From Rhizobiaceae bacterium (GTDB lineage Bacteria > Pseudomonadota > Alphaproteobacteria > Rhizobiales > Rhizobiaceae), in assembly GCA_004299545.1 (NCBI GenBank), contig SCRB01000214.1, positions 1 through 7,125 of the forward strand: 7,125 bases of DNA, read 5' to 3'. Under the pieces are notes generated by a model that was not told where the DNA came from, ran no database searches, and saw only the letters and a program-made list of their open reading frames with translations. The position numbers and the translations under genes are program-made. Positions 1 to 6,428 of this stretch are shown piece after piece; position 1 is the first letter of the stretch, and each line of letters begins with the position of its first letter.

Positions 1-408
1 GTCGTGAAGGGTGAAGCCCTCTTCAACCTGCCCGGCACGCCCGGCACGATGTTCAAGCTCGCCGCCGGCTATGCCAGCGCCGACAGCAACTACGGTGCCG
101 ACAACCCGATGGTTGGTCAGGCCTTCGTCGGTGGCCCGACCTTCGGTCATGCCCAGTGGTATGCCCTGGCGTCGCTGCAGTATCAGGTCAACCCGAACCT
201 CGCCCTTATCGCTTCGGGTGAGTACATGGGCAATCTGTACGAGCGGTTCACCGACAAGACCACGAGCGAGAACGCCTGGGCGGCTGAAGTGTCGGCCGTG
301 TGGCTCCCGGTCAAGGACTTCGAGATCCGTCCGGAAATCGTCTACACCAAGGCCGATCATCTCGACGGCACGGTGTCCGGTTTCCTGCGTTTCACGCGCT
401 ACTTCTAA
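1..408 (+). CDS. Outer-membrane porin, C-terminal fragment (Porin_2/RopA-like)
   Basis: This is the last 135 codons of an outer-membrane beta-barrel porin, which lets small hydrophilic solutes diffuse passively across the outer membrane. The frame is open from the first base, so the start lies outside the window; the GTG at position 4 is probably an internal valine. The visible protein alternates polar and hydrophobic or aromatic residues, as amphipathic beta-strands do (for example YALASLQYQV, LALIASGEYM and FEIRPEIVYTK). It ends in FLRFTRYF, with the C-terminal phenylalanine and alternating aromatics of the signal recognised by the BAM insertion machinery. Rhizobial porins of this family are usually about 330-370 residues, so roughly 60% is missing. 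The family call rests on similarity to remembered RopA-type sequences; the porin fold is more secure than the exact paralogue, since rhizobia often carry several. A strong terminator follows 21 bases after the stop. Confidence 0.85.
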   Translation, partial: VVKGEALFNLPGTPGTMFKLAAGYASADSNYGADNPMVGQAFVGGPTFGHAQWYALASLQYQVNPNLALIASGEYMGNLYERFTDKTTSENAWAAEVSAVWLPVKDFEIRPEIVYTKADHLDGTVSGFLRFTRYF

Positions 409-428
409 GAGACTGGCATTCAGTCAGG

Positions 429-462
429 AAAACCCGGCGGGCAACCGCCGGGTTTTTTGTTT
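429..462 (+). terminator. Intrinsic terminator of the porin gene
   Basis: A perfect 12-bp stem (arms 429-440 and 445-456, core CCCGGCGG/CCGCCGGG) is closed by a GCAA tetraloop of the GNRA type and followed by a T-rich tail (TTGTTT, 457-462). It begins 21 bases after the porin stop. On the opposite strand the hairpin is followed by CCTGAC rather than a T-run, so only the four U residues at the end of the stem could help terminate the convergent lytic transglycosylase transcript; it is mainly a plus-strand terminator. Confidence 0.93.
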
Positions 463-517
463 CGGGTGAAGGGATTCATGTGTTCCGCCTGATATATCCA
501 CGCGGAAAAAGATGCTT

Positions 518-2605
518 CTATCCACCCTTGACGAGATCGCCGGCGAGATCGAAATGGCCTGAAAGGCGCATTTTGTAGATTTCGAAATTTTCCATCACGC
601 GCTGCACATAGTTGCGCGTTTCGGTGTAGGGGATGCGCTCGATCCAGTCGATCGCCGTGTCAAGGGATTTGCCACGCGGATCGCCATAGCGCTCGACCCA
701 TTCCTGCGCCCGGCGCGGTCCGGCATTGTAGCCGGCGATCGTCAGGATATAAGAGCCGTCAAATCGCGCCAGTTGCTGGGCGAGGAAGGCGGAACCGAGC
801 GTGGCATTATAGGCGGCGTCCGTCACCAGCCGCGATGCGGAATAGGGGAGGCCGGCCTTTTTCGCCATCGCCTTCGCGGTTCCGGGGAGAAGTTGCAGAA
901 GTCCGCGCGCGCCGGCTGCCGAGACCGCAGCCACGTTGAATTCGCTTTCCTGCCGCGCGACTGCATAGCAGAGCGCTTCGCCCGCGAGGTCGATCCGGGC
1001 GGAGGCCGGAATGACACCGATCGGGTGCGCCAGCGCCCCGATGTCGCGGCCGCGCGAGGCGGCGATCTTGCCAACCCTCAGCGCCATGAAATTGTTGTCG
1101 TCCTTTTCCGCCATGACGGCGAGCAGGGCAAGTTCGCCCGGGCTTGTCAGTTCGCGTGCCAGATCCTGGTAGAGCAGGTTGGCGCGCCAGCCATAATCCG
1201 CCAGTTGCAGGCGCTCGATGGCTCTGACCGCCTCGCGTCCGGCAAAACGCTCCCTGTCCGCCCCGCTCGGCTTCGGATAAGTGACGTCGATGGTGTTGCG
1301 CCCGATCCGCTCGGCCGCGAGCTGGCCATAGAAGGTCATGCCGTACTGTGCCGCCTTGCTGAAATAAGCGGCGGCGTTTCCCGGGCCGCCCTTTTCGGCC
1401 GCTCGGCCAAGCCAGTAGTAAGCGCGCGAAAGCGACAGCGGCCGATTCGAGATTTCCGCGATCCTGGCGAAATGGGCCGCCGCTGTTTTCGGCTCGTTCA
1501 AAGCAGTGAGCGCATACCAGCCGGCGTGGAATTCCGCATCCGCGGCGGCGGCGGGGCTTTCCGCAACCTGTTCCGCGACGAGAGTATAGGCCGTTCTCGC
1601 GTCGCCCTTGTCGAGCAGTTCGCGCGAAAGCGCCCGTCTTTCATGCCACCACTCGTCTGTGTCGATCAGGGCGGCCGCATCTTTCGGCGCTTTCAGCATC
1701 AGCCGAGCTGCTTCTTCGAAATCCTTGTTCCGCCTTAGATAACGGATTTGAGCGAACAGATAGCCGGCGTCGCGCTGGCTTTCGGGGACAGCCTTGAGGA
1801 GGCGCCCGGCGTCGCCGCTGCCCTTTATCACAGCGGTCCAGGCGTCGGCGAGTTCCTTTGCTCCCGCGCGGCCGGCGATCCGCTCGGCCGAAGCCGTTCG
1901 CCCCTCATAAAGCATGTATTCCATGCGGTAGAGTTGGACTGCTGGCGGGATGAGGAAGCCGAACTCGCTCAGGATGGCTTCTTCGTCCTTCGCTTCCAGA
2001 TTGGTTGTGCGCCAGAAGGGAACGATGACCGCCGCTGCCCCTTTCCTGTCGCCGAGCGCCATATGGGAGCGGGCGAGTATGATAGCGCCCTCCGGCGTTT
2101 GCGGCGGCGTGCCGCCGAATGCCTTGATGACCGCCTGCGGGGCAGGCGCCTCGCGCAAAAGGGCTCTTTCCGCATTGCGCCTCAGCGCCGCCATGCCCGG
2201 CCAGCCCGGCAGCATCTTCGCTGTAGCCTCGATCTCGCCGCTAGAAACCGCATCCCCGCCGTTGAGCGCGATCGCCCATGCGAGGATGTGGCGGTCGAGC
2301 GAGCCTTGCGGCAGCGACCGCAAGACTGCTTCCGCTGCATCGACGTTCTTCGCAGTAAGCGCGTCGAGCCCCGCCTTCAGTCGGGAGATGTCCTTCGGGA
2401 GAGGGATGTCCGGCCTGACGGCGTCGGAGATCTGGCCGGGTATGCCTGCCGTCTTGACGGACATGTCGATCGCCTGCGCGGAGGGTCTTGCCTGCGGGAC
2501 CGGTATGACGGCCGGCGGCCGCGGCGCATCCGCCCGAACCGGCATCGATGCGGCCACAAGCGCGCAGAGCGCGACCATGCCTTGAACAGGGTATTTCCGA
2601 CGCAT
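518..2605 (-). CDS. slt: Soluble lytic murein transglycosylase (Slt family), secreted
   Basis: This 695-residue periplasmic enzyme should cleave the MurNAc-GlcNAc bond of peptidoglycan to give 1,6-anhydroMurNAc ends, acting in wall turnover. The chosen ATG gives a good signal peptide: basic MRRK, a hydrophobic stretch (about residues 9-22) and likely cleavage after VRA (residue 25). The frame stays open to 2722, but the upstream extension is polar and would bury the signal sequence. About residues 75-500 are an alanine-rich helical region resembling the Slt70 superhelical U-domain, with YYWLGRAA and FYGQLAAERIG near its end. The C-terminal goose-lysozyme-like domain has RQES with the presumed catalytic Glu553, then GLLQLLPGTA (568-577) and AGYNAGPRR (about 624-632). 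No clear Shine-Dalgarno precedes the start, so the exact start is less certain than the identity. The gene converges on the porin and diverges from dapA. Slt70 of E. coli is similar in architecture and slightly shorter. Confidence 0.93.
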   Translation of the reverse strand: MRRKYPVQGMVALCALVAASMPVRADAPRPPAVIPVPQARPSAQAIDMSVKTAGIPGQISDAVRPDIPLPKDISRLKAGLDALTAKNVDAAEAVLRSLPQGSLDRHILAWAIALNGGDAVSSGEIEATAKMLPGWPGMAALRRNAERALLREAPAPQAVIKAFGGTPPQTPEGAIILARSHMALGDRKGAAAVIVPFWRTTNLEAKDEEAILSEFGFLIPPAVQLYRMEYMLYEGRTASAERIAGRAGAKELADAWTAVIKGSGDAGRLLKAVPESQRDAGYLFAQIRYLRRNKDFEEAARLMLKAPKDAAALIDTDEWWHERRALSRELLDKGDARTAYTLVAEQVAESPAAAADAEFHAGWYALTALNEPKTAAAHFARIAEISNRPLSLSRAYYWLGRAAEKGGPGNAAAYFSKAAQYGMTFYGQLAAERIGRNTIDVTYPKPSGADRERFAGREAVRAIERLQLADYGWRANLLYQDLARELTSPGELALLAVMAEKDDNNFMALRVGKIAASRGRDIGALAHPIGVIPASARIDLAGEALCYAVARQESEFNVAAVSAAGARGLLQLLPGTAKAMAKKAGLPYSASRLVTDAAYNATLGSAFLAQQLARFDGSYILTIAGYNAGPRRAQEWVERYGDPRGKSLDTAIDWIERIPYTETRNYVQRVMENFEIYKMRLSGHFDLAGDLVKGG

Positions 2606-2745
2606 GCGCGGGCAGCTTTCATTTCGCGGCTGATTGTGCGTGCAATCGCGAGCGAGTTTAGCCCCCTTCCATGAAGAGGCGATTAACAAAAGGTTATTGT
2701 GACGCCTGCCCATTTGTGCCAATCGAGGCCGTCAGCAGGCTTTCT

Positions 2746-2774
2746 CTTGCCGCACCGGCATGTCAAGACTATGG
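2746..2774 (+). promoter_or_regulatory. Candidate housekeeping-sigma promoter for dapA-smpB
   Basis: CTTGCC (2746-2751) and CTATGG (2769-2774) are separated by exactly 17 bases. They match the rhizobial consensus CTTGAC-N17-CTATAT at 5/6 and 4/6 positions. Transcription would start near 2781, leaving an untranslated leader of about 60 bases before the dapA ATG at 2843. It lies in the 237-bp divergent region shared with slt; no equally good match was found for slt. The call is by eye, without scoring. Confidence 0.45.
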
Positions 2775-2829
2775 TGCCGCACCTTTCGAGGGGCTTGCAG
2801 GTTTTCGCAGAGCCCACAGTCCCAGTAAC

Positions 2830-2834
2830 GAGGA
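2830..2834 (+). promoter_or_regulatory. dapA ribosome binding site
   Basis: GAGGA sits 8 bases before the ATG at 2843 and is followed by a purine-rich stretch. It decides the dapA start in favour of 2843 over the upstream in-frame ATG at 2699, whose 48-residue extension lies partly across the candidate promoter. Confidence 0.75.
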
Positions 2835-2842
2835 AAGAGAAG

Positions 2843-3724
2843 ATGTTCAGAGGGTCGCTCACCGCGCTTGTCACGCCGTTCAAGGCGGATGGAAGCCTGG
2901 ATGAGGCGGCGTTTCGCAAACTCGTCGACTGGCAGATCGAAGAAGGGACGAAAGGCCTCGTCCCAGTGGGCACGACGGGCGAGTCACCGACGCTCAGCCA
3001 TGCCGAGCACAAGCGGGTCGTCGAGCTATGCGTCGAGGCGGCGAAGGGCAGGGCACCTGTGATCGCAGGCGCCGGCTCGAACAACACCACCGAGGCGATC
3101 GAACTCGCACGCCATGCCGAAAAGGCCGGCGCCGCCGCAACTCTCGTCGTCACCCCCTATTACAACAAGCCCAGCCAGCGCGGGCTCTACGAGCATTTCG
3201 CCGCTGTCGCCAGGGCGACCAGCCTGCCGATCATCATCTATAATATACCGCCGCGCTCGGTGATCGACATGCTGCCGGAAACGATGGGCCGCCTCGCCAA
3301 CGACTTCAAGAGCATCGCCGGCGTCAAGGATGCGACCGGCAGGATCGAGCGCGTGTCCGAACAGCGCCTCGCCTGCGGCAAGGATTTCATCCAGCTTTCC
3401 GGCGAGGACGCGACGGCGCTCGGCTTCAACGCGCATGGTGGCGTCGGCTGCATTTCCGTGACCGCAAACATCGCGCCGCGTCTGTGCGCCGAGTTCCAGG
3501 AGGCTTCGCTGTCGGGCAACCACGAACGCGCTCTCCAGTTGCAGGACCGGCTGATGCCGCTCCACAAGGCCGTCTTCATGGAATCCGGCGTCGCCGGTGC
3601 GAAATACGGCCTTTCGCGCCTCGGCCGCATCGAGAATATCGTGCGCTCTCCGATGGTGACGGTCGATCCTGCCGTGGCGGAGCGTATCGATCTCGCCATG
3701 AAGCATGTCGGCTTGATCAACTGA
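2843..3724 (+). CDS. dapA: 4-hydroxy-tetrahydrodipicolinate synthase
   Basis: This 293-residue cytoplasmic aldolase-type TIM barrel condenses pyruvate with aspartate semialdehyde, the first committed step to diaminopimelate and lysine. It is essentially the length of the E. coli enzyme (292). Family residues are visible: GTTGES (43-48) with Thr44 and Thr45, Tyr107 in PYYNKPSQ, Tyr133 and Arg138 in YNIPPRS, and the Schiff-base Lys162 in GVKDATG. The Thr44/Tyr107/Tyr133 proton-relay triad falls at the same numbers as in E. coli, and the lysine is shifted by one. The start at [13 protein letters not shown] is supported by its Shine-Dalgarno and by the usual N-terminus of the family. The protein belongs to the DHDPS/NAL superfamily, whose members also include N-acetylneuraminate lyases and rhizobial MosA. 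The intact DHDPS triad and the neighbouring smpB favour true DapA. It is probably cotranscribed with smpB, which starts 24 bases downstream. Confidence 0.95.
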   Translation: MFRGSLTALVTPFKADGSLDEAAFRKLVDWQIEEGTKGLVPVGTTGESPTLSHAEHKRVVELCVEAAKGRAPVIAGAGSNNTTEAIELARHAEKAGAAATLVVTPYYNKPSQRGLYEHFAAVARATSLPIIIYNIPPRSVIDMLPETMGRLANDFKSIAGVKDATGRIERVSEQRLACGKDFIQLSGEDATALGFNAHGGVGCISVTANIAPRLCAEFQEASLSGNHERALQLQDRLMPLHKAVFMESGVAGAKYGLSRLGRIENIVRSPMVTVDPAVAERIDLAMKHVGLIN

Positions 3725-3748
3725 TCGGCCGGTATTACTTCCGCCCGC

Positions 3749-4222
3749 ATGGCTAAGGAAAAGAATCCGAACAACAAGACGGTTGCGGAAAATCGTAAGG
3801 CGCGGTTTTCCTATGAGGTGCTCGACACCTACGAGGCGGGGCTGGCACTGACCGGGACCGAGGTCAAGTCACTGCGTCAGGGGCAGGCGAACATCCAGGA
3901 ATCCTACGCGTCCGCCGAAGGAGGCGAGATTTGGCTGATCAATTCGTACATCCCCGAATATTTGCAGGGCAACCGCTTCAATCATGAGCCGCGCCGCCGC
4001 CGCAAGCTGCTTCTGAACAAGCGCGAAATGGCGCGCCTGGCACAGGGTGTCGAGCGGGAAGGCATGACCATGGTGCCGCTGAAGATCTATTTCAATGACC
4101 GCGGCCGGGCCAAACTTCTGCTCGCCATCGCGCGCGGCAAGAAGTTGCACGACAAGCGCGAGACGGCGAAACAGCGCGATTGGGGCCGTGAGCGCGCAAG
4201 ACTGTTGAAGGAAAGAGGGTAG
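3749..4222 (+). CDS. smpB: SsrA (tmRNA)-binding protein SmpB
   Basis: SmpB (157 residues) binds tmRNA and brings it to ribosomes stalled on mRNAs without a stop codon, allowing trans-translation and tagging of the nascent chain for proteolysis. The sequence shows the expected order: a basic N-terminus with [28 protein letters not shown] (36-43), the basic cluster [15 protein letters not shown] (79-93), and a C-terminal [16 protein letters not shown] (130-145) that becomes helical in the ribosomal A site and mRNA channel. Length agrees with the family (about 155-160). The ATG lies 24 bases after the dapA stop, with no convincing Shine-Dalgarno just ahead, so expression may depend on ribosomes coming from dapA. 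The tmRNA gene itself (ssrA) is not in this window. The convergent uracil-DNA glycosylase ends 67 bases downstream. Confidence 0.96.
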   Translation: MAKEKNPNNKTVAENRKARFSYEVLDTYEAGLALTGTEVKSLRQGQANIQESYASAEGGEIWLINSYIPEYLQGNRFNHEPRRRRKLLLNKREMARLAQGVEREGMTMVPLKIYFNDRGRAKLLLAIARGKKLHDKRETAKQRDWGRERARLLKERG

Positions 4223-4289
4223 GCGTCCTCTGCGGCCTCCGGTCCATATCCACGAAGTGGGCCTCGAATGGCACACGACAGAGGTGAAT

Positions 4290-4967
4290 CTATTTTTCCA
4301 GGAATGCCGCTACGTTCCTGAAAACATTGACGAACATCTCCTCCGTCAGCACCCCGGTATTGGTGTTGTAGCGCGAGCAATGATAGCTCGGAAAGAGCGC
4401 GAGCGATCCCGCCTCGTAGTGTACGCCGTGCCGGAACGGGTAGGCCGCGACACGCAGGCCGAGCGCGCGGACGACCGACTGATGCCCGATCTGGCCAAGC
4501 GTGACGATCGCTTCGAGATTGGAAAAACGGGCGATCGTCCCGGCCAGATAGCGCCGACAGGTGTTGATCTCGGCAGCTTCCGGCTTGTTCTGCGGCGGGA
4601 CGCAGCGTACCGCATTGGTGATCGCCGTCCCGACAAGCGCCAGCCCGTCGTCCGGCCGCGCCGCATAGGTTCCTTCCGCAAGGCCGAAATCGCGAAGCGT
4701 CCTGTAGAGCAGGTCGCCGGCATAATCGCCGGTGAAGGGCCTTCCAGTCCGGTTGGCGCCGCGCAGGCCAGGCGCCAGCCCGACGATCAGCAGGCGGACG
4801 CCGTTTTGGCCGCCGGCTGGAAGGAAGGTCGGAACCGGCCCGTTGAACCATTGCGGCTCGCGCAAGCGCCAGTCCGAGAGAAAGGCGTGAAGGCGTGGGC
4901 ACAGCGGGCAGTCATATGGCGGCTCGGCTGCTGCCCCGTCGGTTGGGCTATCGTCCTGTAAAACCAT
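4290..4967 (-). CDS. Uracil-DNA glycosylase, family 5 (UdgB) type with iron-sulfur cysteines
   Basis: This 225-residue enzyme should excise deaminated bases, chiefly uracil, from DNA to start base-excision repair. Motif A reads GLAPGLRGANRTGRPFTGD (63-81). The position that is acidic in family 4 (GEAPG) is leucine here, and the GANRTGR..TGD run is typical of family 5. Further motifs are NAVRCVPPQNKP (118-129) and PSYHCSRYNTNTGVLT (193-208) with the active-site His196. Cys20 and Cys23 (CPLC), Cys122 and Cys137 are placed as the four [4Fe-4S] ligands of families 4 and 5. Family 5 enzymes can also act on hypoxanthine, xanthine or ethenocytosine; whether this one does cannot be read from sequence. 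The ATG has no clear Shine-Dalgarno and lies 57 bases after the NYN stop, on the same strand, suggesting a shared transcript. Family 4 is the main alternative but fits motif A less well. Confidence 0.9.
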   Translation of the reverse strand: MVLQDDSPTDGAAAEPPYDCPLCPRLHAFLSDWRLREPQWFNGPVPTFLPAGGQNGVRLLIVGLAPGLRGANRTGRPFTGDYAGDLLYRTLRDFGLAEGTYAARPDDGLALVGTAITNAVRCVPPQNKPEAAEINTCRRYLAGTIARFSNLEAIVTLGQIGHQSVVRALGLRVAAYPFRHGVHYEAGSLALFPSYHCSRYNTNTGVLTEEMFVNVFRNVAAFLEK

Positions 4968-5024
4968 CGTGATCGCGGGAAACGGGGAGTGGCGTGAATT
5001 GAGACCGGGCGGAACCGGCCGGCA

Positions 5025-5606
5025 TCAAAAGTCTTCGTCCTCGGATTCCGATGGCTCGGGGCGCCTCGCCGGCCGCTCCGCCGGATCGCGCCCGATCTCG
5101 CCCTTGAGCGTGGAAAGATCGATGAAATGATCGGCCTGCCGCCTGAGATCGTCCGAGATCATCGGTGGCTGCGAGGCCATGGTGGAGACGATGCTGACCT
5201 TGCGGCCGCGCCGCTGCAAGGCCTCGACAAGGGTGCGGAAATCCCCATCGCCCGAGAAGATCACGTAATGGTCGACATAGTCCGCGAGTTCGAGCGCGTC
5301 GATGGTGAGTTCGATATCCATATTGCCCTTGATCTTGCGGCGCCCGGCGGAATCGGTGAATTCCTTCGCCGGCTTGGTGACGACCTTGTAGCCATTGTAG
5401 TCGAGCCAGTCGATCAGCGGGCGGATGGACGAATATTCCTGATCCTCGACAAGCGCCGTGTAGTAGTAGGCGCGTAGAAGATAGCCGCGTTTCTGGAAGC
5501 TCGACAGAAGCTTGCGGTAATCGATATCGAAACCAAGCGCGCGCGAAGTGGCGTAGAGATTGGCGCCATCGATGAAGAGCGCGATCTTTTCACGCGGGTC
5601 GAACAT
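5025..5606 (-). CDS. NYN-domain (LabA/DUF88-like) putative ribonuclease
   Basis: This 193-residue cytoplasmic protein belongs to the NYN family of PIN-like metal-dependent nucleases, thought to process RNA. Acidic residues for Mg2+ binding are in place: FIDGANLY (11-18) with Asp13 and Asn16, GNMDIELTIDAL with Asp97 and Asp103, and SGDGDF (118-123) with Asp120 and Asp122. The domain fills about residues 7-165. The remainder is a charged tail, arginine- and proline-rich and then acidic (EPSESEDEDF), probably disordered. The start is the ATG at 5606, preceded by AAGGGA at an 8-base spacing; a TTG two codons upstream is also in frame but is too close to that site. The gene is divergent from rpoZ and 57 bases upstream of the uracil-DNA glycosylase. 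Its RNA target is unknown, and no toxin-antitoxin partner is visible beside it. Confidence 0.88.
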   Translation of the reverse strand: MFDPREKIALFIDGANLYATSRALGFDIDYRKLLSSFQKRGYLLRAYYYTALVEDQEYSSIRPLIDWLDYNGYKVVTKPAKEFTDSAGRRKIKGNMDIELTIDALELADYVDHYVIFSGDGDFRTLVEALQRRGRKVSIVSTMASQPPMISDDLRRQADHFIDLSTLKGEIGRDPAERPARRPEPSESEDEDF

Positions 5607-5614
5607 TATCAAAA

Positions 5615-5620
5615 TCCCTT
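5615..5620 (-). promoter_or_regulatory. Ribosome binding site of the NYN gene
   Basis: On the minus strand AAGGGA lies 8 bases ahead of the ATG at 5606. It sets the start at MFDPREK rather than at the in-frame TTG at 5612, which would leave only 2 bases of spacing. Confidence 0.65.
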
Positions 5621-5700
5621 AACTGCAATAAGGTGCGTGGCAATGGGAAATAAACTTCAACCCTCCGGCTGACGGATGGTCCGATCTTCCTCTTTGACGC

Positions 5701-5729
5701 ACATAACGTCCATAAAACGGCTTTCCAAG
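5701..5729 (-). promoter_or_regulatory. Candidate promoter for the NYN-glycosylase operon
   Basis: Read on the minus strand, CTTGGA (5729-5724) and TTATGT (5706-5701) are 17 bases apart and each match the rhizobial consensus CTTGAC-N17-CTATAT at 4/6 positions. Transcription would begin near 5694, giving a leader of about 88 bases. The -35 element lies within the left arm of the inverted repeat at 5723-5769. The match is moderate and judged by eye. Confidence 0.33.
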
Positions 5730-5769
5730 GGCATCGTTGCGCCGCTCAGAAAAAATTCCTTCCTTGGAA
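5723..5769. repeat. Inverted repeat in the NYN/rpoZ control region
   Basis: TTCCAAGG (5723-5730) and CCTTGGAA (5762-5769) are perfect 8-base inverted arms separated by 31 bases. The right arm also takes part in a second, compact dyad, CCTTCC (5758-5763) and GGAAGG (5766-5771), with a 2-base centre. The left arm overlaps the candidate -35 of the NYN promoter, while the rpoZ promoter candidate lies to the right of both arms. It could be an operator pair or chance; nothing in the sequence names a regulator. Confidence 0.35.
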
Positions 5770-5802
5770 GGCCCTCGGGAGCAACCAACTTCCGTGTTGT
5801 TT

Positions 5803-5831
5803 CTTGTATTTGGGGCCGCTTCACGCTATGT
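5803..5831 (+). promoter_or_regulatory. Candidate housekeeping-sigma promoter for rpoZ
   Basis: CTTGTA (5803-5808) and CTATGT (5826-5831) have a 17-base spacer. They match the rhizobial RpoD consensus CTTGAC-N17-CTATAT at 4/6 and 5/6 positions. The start of transcription would be near 5838, leaving a leader of just under 40 bases that contains the rpoZ Shine-Dalgarno. Position relative to the gene and exact spacing make it the best promoter candidate in the window. Confidence 0.55.
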
Positions 5832-5862
5832 GCGCGTCAAAATCCCGCAAGATCAATCCATG

Positions 5863-5869
5863 AAAGGGG
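5863..5869 (+). promoter_or_regulatory. rpoZ ribosome binding site
   Basis: AAAGGGG (starting at the last base of a TGA) lies 6 bases ahead of the ATG at 5876. It is a good Shine-Dalgarno at normal spacing and supports the rpoZ start that gives the conserved MARVT N-terminus. Confidence 0.65.
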
Positions 5870-5875
5870 CAACCC

Positions 5876-6277
5876 ATGGCCCGTGTGACCGTCGAAGACT
5901 GCATTGACAAGGTCGATAACCGCTTCGAGCTCGTTCTCCTTGCCAGCCACCGGGCCCGCCAGATTTCGCAGGGCGGCCAGATCACCATCGACCGCGATAA
6001 CGACAAGAATCCTGTCGTGGCGCTGCGCGAGATCGCCGACGAAACGCTTTCGCCCGGTGACCTGAAGGAAGATCTGATCCACTCTTTGCAGAAGCATGTC
6101 GAGGTCGACGAGCCGGAAATCGAACCGGTGGAACTGGCCGATCAGCCGACGGCGCTCGCTTCCGCCGGCGAGGAGGATCGCGAAGAGGAAAACGTCACCT
6201 TCGACCGGATGAGCGAGGAAGAGCTTCTCGCCGGCATCGAAGGTCTCGTGCCGCCGGAAAAGAGCGACGATTTCTGA
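5876..6277 (+). CDS. rpoZ: DNA-directed RNA polymerase omega subunit
   Basis: Omega (133 residues) binds the beta-prime subunit, helping RNA polymerase assembly, and in proteobacteria contributes to ppGpp binding. The N-terminal half carries the conserved fold: [20 protein letters not shown] (1-20), the helix ASHRARQI (23-30) and [10 protein letters not shown] (45-54). The opening MARVT equals that of E. coli omega, where the first residues form part of ppGpp site 1 with beta-prime. Beyond about residue 75 comes a low-complexity, strongly acidic extension (many Glu and Asp, ending PPEKSDDF), so the protein is longer than the E. coli one (91) but of the size usual in alphaproteobacteria. The gene has its own promoter candidate and Shine-Dalgarno. 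The next gene on the same strand, rsh, makes the ligand of the omega-dependent site; rpoZ and spoT are also neighbours in E. coli. Confidence 0.96.
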   Translation: MARVTVEDCIDKVDNRFELVLLASHRARQISQGGQITIDRDNDKNPVVALREIADETLSPGDLKEDLIHSLQKHVEVDEPEIEPVELADQPTALASAGEEDREEENVTFDRMSEEELLAGIEGLVPPEKSDDF

Positions 6278-6341
6278 TCGGGTTTGTTTGCAGGGGGCCC
6301 CATCCCTCGCGCAGAGTGGCCCGTGATCGAATAGCGCCACT

Positions 6342-6370
6342 TTTACAGTGACATATTCATGGTTAATTAT
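6342..6370 (+). promoter_or_regulatory. Possible promoter for rsh
   Basis: TTTACA (6342-6347) and AATTAT (6365-6370) are 17 bases apart, matching the E. coli-style hexamers TTGACA and TATAAT at 5/6 and 4/6. The surrounding AT-rich patch (6340-6370) stands out from the GC-rich neighbours. A start near 6377 would fall inside the left arm of the palindrome at 6372-6401. It does not match the rhizobial -10 form well, so confidence is low. Confidence 0.3.
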
Positions 6371-6371
6371 G

Positions 6372-6409
6372 ACATGCGCCGCATTATCGTGCGGCGCATG
6401 TTCCTTTTC
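6372..6409 (+). terminator. Hairpin between rpoZ and rsh, possible terminator or rsh leader element
   Basis: A perfect 12-bp stem (arms 6372-6383 and 6390-6401, core CATGCGCCGCA/TGCGGCGCATG) with a 6-base loop TTATCG is followed by TTCCTTTTC. The stem is strong but the tail is interrupted by cytosines, so termination may be partial. It lies 94 bases after the rpoZ stop and 34 bases before the rsh ATG. It could end the rpoZ transcript, act as a leader structure for rsh, or be a DNA palindrome bound by a protein. Confidence 0.6.
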
Positions 6410-6421
6410 GGGCATTGCAGT

Positions 6422-6428
6422 GGGAAAG
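6422..6428 (+). promoter_or_regulatory. rsh ribosome binding site
   Basis: GGGAAAG lies 7 bases before the ATG at 6436 and 10 bases before a second in-frame ATG at 6439. The spacing favours the first ATG, although either would serve and the products differ by one residue. Confidence 0.55.

Noticed and set aside
773..2674. Two long plus-strand open frames (773-1738 and 1748-2674) in the same frame, opposite slt
   Set aside because: They lie wholly antisense to a well-supported lytic transglycosylase, are arginine- and glycine-rich without recognisable motifs, and are the usual shadow of a high-GC gene.
2606..2722. 39-residue N-terminal extension of the lytic transglycosylase
   Set aside because: It is polar and would place the signal peptide internally; MRRK followed by a hydrophobic stretch at 2605 is a normal export signal.
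2699..2842. 48-residue N-terminal extension of DapA
   Set aside because: DapA proteins start at the MF.GS..ALVTPF segment, a good Shine-Dalgarno precedes 2843, and the extension crosses the promoter candidate.
4092..4274. A 60-codon minus-strand frame starting 15 bases after the glycosylase stop
   Set aside because: No Shine-Dalgarno, most of it is antisense to smpB, and no recognisable motif.
4223..4289. A terminator in the smpB/glycosylase convergent gap
   Set aside because: Only a 4-bp hairpin (4250-4260) and a 6-bp pair of distant arms (CCTCTG 4227-4232, CAGAGG 4279-4284) are present, with no T-tract; too weak to annotate.
4087..4902. A 271-codon minus-strand open frame overlapping both the glycosylase and smpB
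   Set aside because: It is in a different frame from the motif-bearing glycosylase and has Arg/Pro/Ala-rich, low-complexity composition typical of an overlapping shadow.
5828..5863. An 11-codon upstream frame ending next to the rpoZ Shine-Dalgarno
   Set aside because: Its ATG lies within the predicted -10 element, so it would not be in the mRNA, and it has no ribosome binding site.
6283..6300. G-run and GGGGCCCC palindrome shortly after rpoZ
   Set aside because: Short and without a T-tail or flanking structure; consistent with chance in GC-rich DNA.
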